From positions 1 to 64,000 of the forward strand of contig NZ_VZQZ01000004.1 in NCBI RefSeq assembly GCF_008802365.1: DNA of 64,000 bases. Direction: 5' to 3'. The DNA comes from Oryzomonas japonica (lineage in GTDB: Bacteria; Desulfobacterota; Desulfuromonadia; Geobacterales; Pseudopelobacteraceae). The position numbers and the translations under genes were made by a program. Shown here one piece after another: positions 43,030 through 51,070 of the stretch (the first letter of the stretch is position 1; the number at the start of each line of letters is the position of its first letter). A model generated the notes under the pieces. The model ran no database searches, was not told where the DNA came from, and saw only the letters and a program-made list of their open reading frames with translations.

Positions 43030-43113
43030 GGCAAGCTCCGTCCGTCGGGATTTTGAGGGAGTATACCAGGAAATATGGTGGAGACAAGGGGATTTTACTT
43101 TAAATGAATTATT

Positions 43114-43848
43114 TTACTTTGGATAAAAATTATTTTGTTGAGGGGATTTCTGCTGGTCGATCTTGGCATATTCCGCCTCGGAGGGGCGCAGGTAGACCGG
43201 TAGCAATTGCTCCGGCGTCAGGGTGGCGCTGGTGCGGTAGGCATTGAGGGCCAGGAGCGCGCCGTTGGCGGCGTGGCCCGCGTGGTGGAAGGGGGAGGGG
43301 AAGCGGGCTTGTGCGCCCATGCGATCGGTGATGACCTGGCGGTAGCGGAGCGCACCGTCGCCGGCAAAGATGACCGGCCCCTCGGTCGTGGCCAGGAGTT
43401 GGTCCAGAAACGCCTCCGGCCCCATGACGCACTCCGCCATGAGGGGGGCGGGGAGCGGGGCGGAGCAGTCGTACAGGGCGGCGTAGACCTCGTTCTTGCG
43501 GGCGTCCAGCAGGGGGCAGACCGGCAGGGAGGCCAGGGGGAAGTTCATGGCGACCAGGGCCAGGGTGGAGAAGCCGACGCACGGCTTGCCGGTGGCCAGG
43601 GCCAGCCCCTGGATCGTGGCGACGCCGGCCCGCACCCCGGTAAAGGAGCCGGGGCCGACGGCGCAGGTAAAGAGGTCGATGGCGTTGATCGTGAGCCCCG
43701 CCGCGGCCAGCATGCGTTCGATCTCCGGTATGAGGCGCGCCGACAGGGTCTTGTTGGCGCTGAACAGGGCCTCGGCGACGATGGTTTCGTCGGAGGTCAG
43801 GGCGATGCTGGCGATGGCGGTGGAGGAGTCGATGCTGATGATGTGCAT
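43114..43848 (-). CDS. tsaB: tRNA threonylcarbamoyladenosine biosynthesis protein TsaB
   Basis: The 244-residue product has the ASKHA-type start ISIDSSTAIASIAL and the YeaZ/TsaB signature VGPGSFTGVRAGVATIQGLA, followed by LLDARKNEVYAALY. With TsaD and TsaE it makes t6A at position 37 of ANN-decoding tRNAs. It lies at the border between the housekeeping block and the cytochrome locus; an inverted repeat separates it from the next gene. Confidence 0.92.
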   Translation of the reverse strand: MHIISIDSSTAIASIALTSDETIVAEALFSANKTLSARLIPEIERMLAAAGLTINAIDLFTCAVGPGSFTGVRAGVATIQGLALATGKPCVGFSTLALVAMNFPLASLPVCPLLDARKNEVYAALYDCSAPLPAPLMAECVMGPEAFLDQLLATTEGPVIFAGDGALRYRQVITDRMGAQARFPSPFHHAGHAANGALLALNAYRTSATLTPEQLLPVYLRPSEAEYAKIDQQKSPQQNNFYPK

Positions 43849-43900
43849 TAATTTGGTTCCCGGTGGCTAGTGGATTAACTACCTCTTCCCAACTCTCCCT

Positions 43901-43941
43901 CATGGGACTTATACGTCCTATAGGACCTATAGGTCCCAGAG
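43901..43941. repeat. Dispersed GGACCTATAGGTCC palindromic repeat, copy 1
   Basis: A core palindrome with flanking GGACTTATACGTCC units. Related copies occur at 45471-45512, 51001-51070 and 58498-58534, all between genes. Confidence 0.8.
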
Positions 43942-43985
43942 AGCGAAGAAAGGAGAGGAATTTTCATTGTGGTTCGCCGGCAGTA

Positions 43986-44588
43986 CTACTCGTCCTCCGG
44001 CGGTATCCTGCCGGTCCTCTGGACGAATTCGAGCTGTTCGGCCTTGCGGCCGAGGGCCTCCCGGCAGAAGCTCCAGATGCGGTAGCTCTCCACCGACAGG
44101 ATGGTGACGCCGGAGCCGAGGACGGCCCAGAAGTTGTCGTCCAGCGCCTTGGCGAAGTGGTAGAAGAGAAAGAAGCCGGTCAGGTAGCCCACATGGCAGA
44201 AGCTGCTCTTGTGCTCCAGGCCGGCCGTCATGCGCGAGAGGCTCAGGATGATGGCGGAGAAGGTGTAGAACAGGAGGACGATGCTGATGATGTGGGGCGC
44301 CGGCGGCGGGCCGAGGGCCGCCACGACCGTGTCGGGCAGGGGGAGCATGGGGAAGTCGCGCCATGCCATCATGCAGACGAGCATGAACAGGGAAAAGGCC
44401 CACAGCCCCCGGTTGGAGAACCGGCCGAGACGCTTGATGTCAGCCCTGAGCTGTTGTTCGAACAGCTCGACCTGGCTCTGCTGCGGTGCCAGGTCGGTTG
44501 CCGGCTGATTGTCGACGGTCTGTGTCATCGCATAATCCGATGTGCGCGAAACCGGAGCCAGACCCCGGTTGTGGGTTTCTTGCAGCAC
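43986..44588 (-). CDS. Membrane protein at the end of the cytochrome operon
   Basis: The 200-residue protein has three or four membrane segments (GLWAFSLFMLVCMMAW, ISIVLLFYTFSAIILSL, VGYLTGFFLFYHFAKAL, NFWAVLGSGVTILSVESY) between a charged N-terminus and a charged C-terminus. The GTG at 44588 is directly after the previous stop with AAGGA seven bases upstream; an ATG at 44528 is the alternative. It is the last gene of the cbc-type operon and could assist the redox complex or the sensor, but its function is unknown. Confidence 0.7.
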   Translation of the reverse strand: MLQETHNRGLAPVSRTSDYAMTQTVDNQPATDLAPQQSQVELFEQQLRADIKRLGRFSNRGLWAFSLFMLVCMMAWRDFPMLPLPDTVVAALGPPPAPHIISIVLLFYTFSAIILSLSRMTAGLEHKSSFCHVGYLTGFFLFYHFAKALDDNFWAVLGSGVTILSVESYRIWSFCREALGRKAEQLEFVQRTGRIPPEDE

Positions 44589-45431
44589 CTAGACATCCTT
44601 CGGGACGGTTCCCTGTTCGGTAGTGGCCGGTTCTTTCCCGGCGGGACGAATCCTCTGGCTCAGGTTATAGAGGGATTGGGCAATTCTGTCAAGTTCACGG
44701 GGAAAGTGGGTGGGATGGGCCGTGGGGGTCTCACCCGCCTCCACCTGGTCGGCCAGGTGGCGCAGTCTCTGCAACGGCAGAAAGACGCTCCGGCGCAGGA
44801 GTGCCGTGACGCCACCCACGGTCAGCACGAGGATCATAATGGTGAAGACGATCATCTGGTTGCGGATGGAGGCCAGGGAGTTGAGCAGCATCTCCCGGGA
44901 GAGCCCGATGTCCAGGATGCCCAGCACCTTCTGTTCCGGGGGGTGAACATGGCAGGCGGCATTGGCGCATTCCGGCTCGTTGTAGATGGGGGCGGTGATG
45001 GCCAGCACATCCCGGCCGTCGCCGTTGGTGAAGATGCGCGCCTGTTCCATCTTGCCCAGGGAGGCGGACGGCGTGGCCCCGGCGTGGCAGCCGATGCACC
45101 CCTCGGTCTTCTTGTCCACCTGGCGGTCCAGTTCGTCGGACCGGGTGGAGATGTTGACGATCCCCTTCTTGTTGAAGATGCGGATATGTTCGACCCCCTT
45201 CTGCTGGCCGATGTTGCTGATGATCGTGGTGAGCATTTCCCGGTCGGACTTGAGCATGGCGTACCGGGTGGATTTGAGGATCGTGTCGGCCAGGTTGGTG
45301 GCATAGCCGACCGTGTCCCGGTTGACCACGTTCTTGATGACCGAGTAGAGGAGGAGGAAACAGACGACGACGAATCCGGTGACGGCTATGCCGACCGGAA
45401 TGAGGGCTCGTCCTGCGAGGGTTTTGAACAT
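44589..45431 (-). CDS. Heme-binding HAMP sensor without kinase domain
   Basis: The 280-residue product has a membrane segment at residues 12-30, a periplasmic domain with CIGCH (about residue 112) and CX4CH (CANAACH, about 156), a second membrane segment (MIVFTIMILVLTVGGVTALL), a HAMP domain, and then only a short Pro/Thr-rich tail. Both heme motifs and the spacing (ECxxxACHxH, LGxLDIxLS) are shared with the histidine kinase at 51068-52654. It would sense redox state or a ligand through c-type heme but has no output domain. It belongs to the cytochrome operon. Confidence 0.85.
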   Translation of the reverse strand: MFKTLAGRALIPVGIAVTGFVVVCFLLLYSVIKNVVNRDTVGYATNLADTILKSTRYAMLKSDREMLTTIISNIGQQKGVEHIRIFNKKGIVNISTRSDELDRQVDKKTEGCIGCHAGATPSASLGKMEQARIFTNGDGRDVLAITAPIYNEPECANAACHVHPPEQKVLGILDIGLSREMLLNSLASIRNQMIVFTIMILVLTVGGVTALLRRSVFLPLQRLRHLADQVEAGETPTAHPTHFPRELDRIAQSLYNLSQRIRPAGKEPATTEQGTVPKDV

Positions 45432-45470
45432 GTTTTCATCTCTCCGTGGTGGTAGTTGATTCAGCCTTCC

Positions 45471-45512
45471 CTCTGGGACCTATAGGACTCATAAGACCTA
45501 TAGGCCCCAGAG
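45471..45512. repeat. Dispersed GGACCTATAGG palindromic repeat, copy 2
   Basis: The segment starts CTCTGGGACCTATAGG and ends CCTATAGGCCCCAGAG, a near-perfect inverted repeat between the omcQ-like gene and the heme sensor gene. It could act as an mRNA hairpin that protects the upstream cytochrome message. Confidence 0.8.
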
Positions 45513-45518
45513 TAGTTC

Positions 45519-46523
45519 TTATTTCGTCTTGTGGCAACTGGCGCAGTTTGCCTTGACGCTGAAGGCCTCCTTGCCGTTGTGGCAGGCCCCGCAGGATTTG
45601 CCTTTCTCCATGTCGGTCATGGTCGCCTTGCCGGTCACGGCCCGGTAGGGGAAGATCTTGGTGTGGCAGTCGGCGCATTTATAGGCCTGGCTATGGAACG
45701 AGTGGCTGAAGGTCACCGGTGCGGTGTCCTTGACCGTAAAGCCGATGTCCTTCGGTTTCAACCCTTTGTGGCAGCGATCGCAGTTGCCGGCCACGGTAAA
45801 GACCTTGGCGCTGTTGTGGCAGGCACCGCAGGATTTCCCCTTTTCCATGGCATGCATGGTGACGCGCGCCTTGCTGCGGGTGGTGGTGTAAATCTTGGTG
45901 TGGCAACTGCCGCACTGGAAGTGGCTCGCGTGGTCGGCGTGGCTGAAGATGACGTTGCCGACGTTCTTGACGGCGAATTTCTGATCCCTGGTCGGGTGGC
46001 ACGAGGCGCATTTGTCGAGGCTGAAGGCAGTTTTGCCGTTATGGCACGCCCCGCACGACTTGCCCTTCTCCATCTCCGCCATGGTGGTCCGTTTGTTGTG
46101 GCCCGCGGCGAACAGGGTCGGGTGGCAGGCGCTGCAGTCGGGGGTGGCGGCCAGGTGCTTCTGATGGCTGAACCGGGTCGTACCGGTGGCCTTCACCGCA
46201 TAGGTGATCTCCTTCACCTGGTGGCAGCGGGCGCACTCCTTCAGGGCAAAGGCGTTTTTGCCGTCATGGCAGGCGCCGCACGACTTGCCCTTCTCCATGT
46301 CGGCCATGGTGTAGGTGGCCTTTTTCTTGAACGGGTAGAGGGTGTCGTGGCAGGACTTGCAGTTGTTGGCCATCTGTTTCTGCTTGATATGCTTCTTGTG
46401 GCTGAAAACCACTTTGCCGGCATTGTTCGTCGTGAAGGTGATATCCCGAATATCCACGGCTTGTGCAATCATGCCGAATAACAGAACCGCCAGGGTGATC
46501 GAAAACATGAGATTGCGACGCAT
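45519..46523 (-). CDS. omcQ: Dodecaheme c-type cytochrome, four c7-type modules (OmcQ-like)
   Basis: The 334-residue product has a signal peptide (MRRNLMFSITLAVLLFGMIA) and twelve CxxCH motifs arranged as four repeats of three. Each repeat contains FSH-x-x-H, a CxxCH, an ME-K-GKSCGACH-x-GK-x-AF block and a final CxxCH. This is the architecture of the Geobacter dodecaheme c7 polymers (GSU1996 and its paralogue GSU0592/OmcQ), and the position after cbcAB fits OmcQ. It probably carries electrons across the periplasm. The start at 46523 is chosen because the signal peptide begins there. Confidence 0.88.
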   Translation of the reverse strand: MRRNLMFSITLAVLLFGMIAQAVDIRDITFTTNNAGKVVFSHKKHIKQKQMANNCKSCHDTLYPFKKKATYTMADMEKGKSCGACHDGKNAFALKECARCHQVKEITYAVKATGTTRFSHQKHLAATPDCSACHPTLFAAGHNKRTTMAEMEKGKSCGACHNGKTAFSLDKCASCHPTRDQKFAVKNVGNVIFSHADHASHFQCGSCHTKIYTTTRSKARVTMHAMEKGKSCGACHNSAKVFTVAGNCDRCHKGLKPKDIGFTVKDTAPVTFSHSFHSQAYKCADCHTKIFPYRAVTGKATMTDMEKGKSCGACHNGKEAFSVKANCASCHKTK

Positions 46524-46601
46524 GGAGCTCCTCCTGTGGATGATGGAAGGAAAGGGTTTTTTTCCGCCCATGCGGCGTCAATCTTCGGGCTCGCTTCGTG
46601 C

Positions 46602-46619
46602 GGCGTACTGATGTACGCC
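46602..46619. repeat. Palindromic GGCGTAC/GTACGCC hairpin
   Basis: A 7-bp perfect stem with loop TGAT in the 159-base gap between omcQ and cbcB. The surrounding TGCGGCGTACTGATGTACGC is of a type found at many intergenic sites in Geobacter-like genomes. Confidence 0.6.
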
Positions 46620-46682
46620 CCGCGCAATCCCTCGATCTCCCTGCCTGGACGAAAAATCACTCCTTTCCGAATCGAAATCTAT

Positions 46683-47408
46683 CTACGCCGTCTCGGTCGT
46701 GCCGGAATTGCGCGCCACCCCATGGGGTTCGGTCACCGGCACCGGCTCCGCTCCGGGGATGGCCCCCTGTCCGTCCTCCACCTCCTCTTCCTCCCAGCCG
46801 TTCCACATCGGTTTGAAGTGGGCGAAGGGGGTGTGCCCCAGGGTCGCCAGGTAGATGTGTACGAAGAGGAAGGCGCAGAAACAGCAGGCGATCAGGTAGT
46901 GGGTGCTCACCAGGGTCTTGATGCCGCCGATCACGATGAAGATCTCCCGCAGGGGGGCGACGTACATCAGGATGAAGCCCGAAAAGATTACCAGCGGCAG
47001 CAGCACGAACATGATCACCAGGTACGAGGCCTTCTGCAACGGGTTGAACTTGCTGTCCGGGGTGCTGTGGTGCGGGTTGGGCCCCCCTTTGAAATAATAG
47101 AAGAAGTAAAAGAACGCCTGGCGGAAGAGGCCGGATTTTATGTCCTCAAAGGTGGGGACGTACAGTTTGAGCATGGTGCGGGCCACGAACATGTAATAGG
47201 TGAGCCAGAGGACATAGGATATGGACACCACGACGCCGGCGGTGTTATGGAGGCGGATGGCCGCCTTGTAGGTGCCGAAGATGTTCACGTAATCGGGAAA
47301 TCTGATCTGCAGGGCCGTCACGCAGAGCGTCACGATGCCGAAGGCGTTCAGCCAGTGCCAGATCCTGACCGGCATGGGGGTGAGATAGACCTGTTCCGTG
47401 TGTTTCAT
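46683..47408 (-). CDS. cbcB: Di-heme b-type cytochrome, CbcB-like quinol oxidoreductase subunit
   Basis: The 241-residue protein has four membrane helices of the cytochrome b561 / hydrogenase cytochrome b type, with histidines in PVRIWHWLNAFGIVTL, AIRLHNTAGVVVSI and VSTHYLIACCFCAFLFVHIY that would ligate two hemes. In Geobacter, CbcB pairs with the heptaheme CbcA as an inner-membrane menaquinol-oxidising complex used near the energetic limit of metal respiration. The gene lies three bases after cbcA. The C-terminus is acidic and cytoplasmic. Confidence 0.88.
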   Translation of the reverse strand: MKHTEQVYLTPMPVRIWHWLNAFGIVTLCVTALQIRFPDYVNIFGTYKAAIRLHNTAGVVVSISYVLWLTYYMFVARTMLKLYVPTFEDIKSGLFRQAFFYFFYYFKGGPNPHHSTPDSKFNPLQKASYLVIMFVLLPLVIFSGFILMYVAPLREIFIVIGGIKTLVSTHYLIACCFCAFLFVHIYLATLGHTPFAHFKPMWNGWEEEEVEDGQGAIPGAEPVPVTEPHGVARNSGTTETA

Positions 47409-47411
47409 GGC

Positions 47412-48467
47412 TCAGTGCTCCTTCCGGTTTTTTCTGGTGAGGAACCGCAGGGTGCCGTGTCCGACCGGCATCATCATCCCGCCGACGATGATCAGCGCAC
47501 CGACGATGTTGAGGGTGCTGCTTCTGGTGGTGCCGAGCATGTAAAAATCGGGCGTCCCATAGAGAATATCAAGAATTGCGCCTTTTTCAACCGCCACGCG
47601 GGTCACGTTGCCGTTTTTGTCGGGGAACGCCACATAGCTGGTCTGCATCGCCTGAGGCCCCGAGGCGTGGCAGAAGGAGCAATCCCAGCACTTCTCGTTG
47701 ATCTGGTAGGTATGGGTGACCGTCTCGGGGGTCATCATCCCCCACAGGCGCATCCCCTTGTTGCGCGCCTCGTGGTTGAACTCGCGCAGCTCCGTCAGGG
47801 AGATGAAGCCGTCGCCGTTTTTGTCCACCAGTCGGGTGAGATCCCCGTTTATGGGTTGCAGCGCGCCGAGCTCACCGTATGTGGCGGTCTTGAAGTCGCC
47901 GTGAGGATCGCCCGGCGTCTTGTTTTCGATGGCCATGGTGATGACGTAGCTCTTGGAGCCGGTGTGGCAGGTGACGCAGGGAAGCGAATCCAGGTGCAGG
48001 TCGGCCTGGGTGAGCCATTTGGAATGGCTCTTGATGGTCTTGCCCTTGTCGTGGCACTTGGCGCATTTGCTGTTCAGGTAATCGCCGGATGCCGCGATGC
48101 CCGGCTTGACCTCATGGGGGTTGTGGCAGTCGTTGCAGGTCGCCTTGGCGCCATGGAGGCTTTTGGCGTATTCCGCCTGGATGGGGGCATGGCATTCCTT
48201 GCACCTGGCCTTGGTGGGGCGGGAGCCGTCCTTGGGATGGGCCGCCGTCACCGAGTCATGGCACGAAGTGCACCCGATCAGGGCATGGGTTGTGGAGGCG
48301 AATTTGCTCGCATCCAGGTACAGCCGCTCGCCGCCGTTTCTGGCAACATCCCGATTGCCGTGGCAGGCGAGGCAGGCGTCATTGTCCGCGCCGGCCGCCG
48401 AAGCGGCGGCCGCGGGCAGCATGAGAACAGCCAGGCACAGTATCACTCTGCAAACATCCGTCTTCAC
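47412..48467 (-). CDS. cbcA: Heptaheme c-type cytochrome, CbcA-like
   Basis: The 351-residue product starts at a GTG (48467) preceded by AAGGAGAG and has a signal peptide ([14 protein letters not shown]). Seven CxxCH motifs follow: CLACH, CTSCH, CKECH, CNDCH, CAKCH, CVTCH and CSFCH. An EF-hand-like calcium loop [12 protein letters not shown] lies at about residues 212-223, between hemes six and seven. One C-terminal membrane helix ([19 protein letters not shown]) anchors it next to CbcB. Seven hemes and the pairing match CbcA of Geobacter. Confidence 0.9.
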   Translation of the reverse strand: MKTDVCRVILCLAVLMLPAAAASAAGADNDACLACHGNRDVARNGGERLYLDASKFASTTHALIGCTSCHDSVTAAHPKDGSRPTKARCKECHAPIQAEYAKSLHGAKATCNDCHNPHEVKPGIAASGDYLNSKCAKCHDKGKTIKSHSKWLTQADLHLDSLPCVTCHTGSKSYVITMAIENKTPGDPHGDFKTATYGELGALQPINGDLTRLVDKNGDGFISLTELREFNHEARNKGMRLWGMMTPETVTHTYQINEKCWDCSFCHASGPQAMQTSYVAFPDKNGNVTRVAVEKGAILDILYGTPDFYMLGTTRSSTLNIVGALIIVGGMMMPVGHGTLRFLTRKNRKEH

Positions 48468-48606
48468 GTGAGCTCTCCTTTTCCCTGGGGCCCCGTCTCG
48501 TGCGGGGCGATGGGTAGTGGTGCCGTCTGGTGCGCATTGTTTCGTAGATGTGCCGCCGATTCCACATCGACGTGAAATCGGCGGCAAGTGCTCGTGCTGT
48601 GTGGCG

Positions 48607-48843
48607 CTATTTATTGGTCACGGTCTGGGGTTCGGCTGCCTTGTTCTTGCCCATGGCCTTGGCGAACCCGAGCATCATCAGGAGCGCCGGCATGAGTTGG
48701 GCAACGACGATCAGGGCGCAGAAGCCCAGGAAGATCCATACGAAGAGCCCGCTGTTGTCCTCCCGCGCGCCGCTTGCCGCAAAGGCGCTGGATGCGGAAC
48801 CGATGGTAAGCATGAGAGCATTGATCAATGGTGTGGTTTTCAT
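48607..48843 (-). CDS. Small membrane protein, second of a 78-aa pair
   Basis: The 78-residue protein has a signal-like first segment ([20 protein letters not shown]) and one membrane helix ([20 protein letters not shown]), with a Lys-rich end. GGGAGGA supports the start at 48843. It has the same length and layout as the protein at 48918-49154, so the two are paralogues. They head the cytochrome operon and may be small subunits or assembly factors of the CbcBA complex. Confidence 0.75.
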   Translation of the reverse strand: MKTTPLINALMLTIGSASSAFAASGAREDNSGLFVWIFLGFCALIVVAQLMPALLMMLGFAKAMGKNKAAEPQTVTNK

Positions 48844-48917
48844 GGCGTCCTCCCTCGGTAGTATAGCATTCAAAGTGTGTTTGAAAAGTTGCCCCGCCTT
48901 TTTTACGGAGCGTGGCG

Positions 48918-49154
48918 TTATTTGTCGCCGCCGGTTTCGTGCGCCTTCTTCTCGCTTGCCGAGAATACCCCCTTGAGCATGCCGACCAGCAGCATGATGC
49001 CGGGAACGAACTGGAAGAGGACGATCAGGATGCCGAATGCGATGAAGAATGTGGCCAACAGGCTCAGACCTTCTCCCTCTGCTCCCCCTCCCGCCGCCAG
49101 CGCCGTGCCGGCAGTGATCATCAGGGACATTAGCGTTGCCGATATGGTTCTCAT
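48918..49154 (-). CDS. Small membrane protein, first of a 78-aa pair
   Basis: The 78-residue product has a signal-like start (MRTISATLMSLMITAGTALA), a Gly/Glu spacer, one membrane helix (LLATFFIAFGILIVLFQFVP) and a charged C-terminus. AGGGGAGA precedes the ATG at 49154. It is the first gene behind the sigma-54 type promoter, with a predicted leader of about 43 bases. Function unknown; shared with similar loci in Geobacter as far as I recall. Confidence 0.75.
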   Translation of the reverse strand: MRTISATLMSLMITAGTALAAGGGAEGEGLSLLATFFIAFGILIVLFQFVPGIMLLVGMLKGVFSASEKKAHETGGDK

Positions 49155-49208
49155 GGCTCTCCCCTTTCTTGCTGAGCGTGTCATGGTGTTTCCTTGCCCA
49201 TTGTCAGA

Positions 49209-49223
49209 GCATCGACCGTGCCA
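49209..49223 (-). promoter_or_regulatory. Sigma-54 type promoter of the cytochrome operon
   Basis: On the minus strand TGGCACGGTCGATGC fits the -24/-12 consensus TGGCAC-N5-TTGC with one mismatch and the invariant GG-N10-GC spacing. Transcription would start near 49197, about 43 bases before the first gene. The divergent NtrC-type regulator with GAFTGA makes sigma-54 control plausible. Confidence 0.75.
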
Positions 49224-49322
49224 TAATGGCGCAACCGTTGAACAAATAAAGATAAGTATATGGGATAATTAGAGGTATGCCCGGGCGCCCCGCGAACGGG
49301 GCGTGGGGAACGGCGCGGCCGG

Positions 49323-49343
49323 CTGTATAGCAATCCCATACAG
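49323..49343. promoter_or_regulatory. Dyad site 1, candidate regulator-binding enhancer
   Basis: CTGTAT-N9-ATACAG is a perfect 6-bp inverted repeat about 115-135 bases upstream of the sigma-54 type promoter. Its left half continues as TATAGCAA, similar to site 2. Confidence 0.5.
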
Positions 49344-49428
49344 TCGAAAAAAGTGGCCGGGCGCAAACCGGTCGCCAGGAGGCCGGGATCATTTGGTTTT
49401 TAATGAAGAATCGGCGGGAGGCGCAACC

Positions 49429-49445
49429 GTATAGCGAAATTATAC
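49429..49445. promoter_or_regulatory. Dyad site 2, candidate regulator-binding enhancer
   Basis: GTATA-N7-TATAC lies about 220 bases upstream of the sigma-54 type promoter and just upstream of the bccR promoter. It shares TATAGCRA with site 1. One site could serve both genes. Confidence 0.45.
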
Positions 49446-49460
49446 ATATGGGCAGACGTA

Positions 49461-49488
49461 TTGACTTGCGGTATCGTCTTGCTAAAAT
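49461..49488 (+). promoter_or_regulatory. Sigma-70 type promoter of bccR
   Basis: TTGACT-N16-TAAAAT, about 80 bases upstream of the bccR start. It is the only good match in the region. Confidence 0.65.
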
Positions 49489-49567
49489 AGGAAAACAGAT
49501 TGTGTTTTGAGTAGTTGACATGCTTTTGAAACTATTGCAATGTGACGTTGACGGGAAGGAGACGGCG

Positions 49568-50995
49568 ATGGGACAGTTCCGGATGCTGGTAGTCGACGAC
49601 GAGGCGGTGATCAGGGACGGCCTGAGGCGTATTCTCGAAGGAGAAGGCTTCTTCGTCGAAACGTGCGTGAGCGGCCATAGCGCCATCGAATCCCTGCACG
49701 CGCGGGAATTCGACCTGATCGTCACCGACCTGAAGATGCCGGGCATGAACGGCATCGAGGTCCTCAAGGCGGTGAAGACCCTCCAACCGGAAGCGCCGGT
49801 CATCATCATCACCGGCTACGCCACCGTGGACACCGCCGTGGAGGCCATGAAGAACGGGGCGGTGGACTATATCGCCAAGCCCTTCACCCCCGAGCAGCTT
49901 CTCCAGAAGATCGACCGGGCCCTGGAACAGCGGGTCCTCCTCATGGAGGAACTCAACAAGACCAAGGATGCCATCTCCTCCCAACACGGATTCGGCCTGT
50001 TCGTGGGCCAGAGCAAGGAGATGCAGAAGGTCTACCACCGGATCATGCAGGTGGCCGCCACGGACAGCACGGTGCTGGTTACCGGCGAAAGCGGCACCGG
50101 CAAGGAACTGGTCGCCCGGGCCATCCACCAGAACAGCCCGAGAAACGGCAAGCCCTTCGTGGCCGTGGATTGCAGCTCCCTGGCGGAAAACCTCCTGGAG
50201 AGCGAGTTGTTCGGCCACGTCAAGGGGGCGTTCACCGGAGCGGTCCTGGCCAAGACCGGGCTCTTCAAGGTGGCCGACGGCGGCACCCTGTTTCTGGACG
50301 AGGTCTCCAACATCAGCCTCTCCACCCAGGCCAAGCTGCTGCGGGTGCTCCAGGAACGCCTGGTGACCCCCATCGGCGGGACCCAGCCGGTCCCCATCAA
50401 TATCCACCTGGTGGCCGCCACCAACCGGAACCTGCGCACCATGGTGGGGGAGGGGGCCTTCCGCGAGGACCTGTTCTTCCGCCTCAACATCATCCCCATC
50501 GAACTGCCTCCCCTGCGGGAGCGCAAGGGGGACATCCCCCTGCTCATCAGCCATTTCCTGAAAAAATTCACCGCCGCCGTGGGCAAGAATATCCGGGGGA
50601 TCGCGCCGGACGCCATGGCGCTGTTGGAAACCTACGACTATCCGGGCAACGTGCGGGAGTTGGAGAACACCATCGAGCGCGCGGTGGTGCTGGCGGGCGG
50701 GGAGGTCATCCACAAGGACGATCTGGAACTCTCCCCGGATAGTCCCGGCGCGCCGGCCCAGCCCGGAATGGAGGAAGGGTATGTCCCCCATACGTCGGAC
50801 GAACTGAAGGAGATGAAGCGCCATATCCGGGACCAGGCGGTGGAGGGGATCGAAAAGGCCTTTGTCATGGGAGCCCTGGAGCGGAACAACTGGAACATCA
50901 CCCGGGCCGCCGAGGAGACCGGCATCCTGCGTCCCAATTTTCAGGGGATGCTCAAGCGGCTGGGGATCTCGGTGAAGGCGCAGTTGGAGAAATAA
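49568..50995 (+). CDS. bccR: Sigma-54 dependent response regulator BccR-like
   Basis: The 475-residue protein is an NtrC-family activator. It has a receiver domain (phosphorylation site Asp54 in LIVTDLKMPG, acidic pocket Asp10/Asp11), an AAA+ domain with Walker A GESGTGKE, the sigma-54 contact loop GAFTGA and Walker B GTLFLDE, and a Fis-type helix-turn-helix at the end (ALERNNWNITRAAEETGIL). AAGGAGA six bases before 49568 fixes the start. In Geobacter, BccR switches on cbcBA; here it is divergent from that operon and convergent with a heme-sensor kinase that could be its partner. Confidence 0.87.
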   Translation: MGQFRMLVVDDEAVIRDGLRRILEGEGFFVETCVSGHSAIESLHAREFDLIVTDLKMPGMNGIEVLKAVKTLQPEAPVIIITGYATVDTAVEAMKNGAVDYIAKPFTPEQLLQKIDRALEQRVLLMEELNKTKDAISSQHGFGLFVGQSKEMQKVYHRIMQVAATDSTVLVTGESGTGKELVARAIHQNSPRNGKPFVAVDCSSLAENLLESELFGHVKGAFTGAVLAKTGLFKVADGGTLFLDEVSNISLSTQAKLLRVLQERLVTPIGGTQPVPINIHLVAATNRNLRTMVGEGAFREDLFFRLNIIPIELPPLRERKGDIPLLISHFLKKFTAAVGKNIRGIAPDAMALLETYDYPGNVRELENTIERAVVLAGGEVIHKDDLELSPDSPGAPAQPGMEEGYVPHTSDELKEMKRHIRDQAVEGIEKAFVMGALERNNWNITRAAEETGILRPNFQGMLKRLGISVKAQLEK

Positions 50996-51000
50996 AAAAT

Positions 51001-51070
51001 AGTAGGACTTATGTGACCCATAGGACTTTTGAGTCATAGGACCTATAAGTCCCATGAGTCCTATCGGTCA
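51001..51070. repeat. Dispersed CATAGGACCTATAAGTCC repeat, copy 3
   Basis: Tandem units of the type CATAGGACTT and GGACCTATAAGTCCCATGAG fill the gap between the convergent bccR and kinase genes. They match the family at 43901, 45471 and 58498. Confidence 0.75.

Noticed and set aside
46536-48575. Plus-strand 679-codon frame opposite the cytochrome genes
   Set aside because: It is antisense to genes with clear CxxCH motifs and signal peptides; no motif is visible in it.
49532-51055. Minus-strand 507-codon frame opposite bccR
   Set aside because: A shadow of a conserved NtrC-family gene on the other strand.
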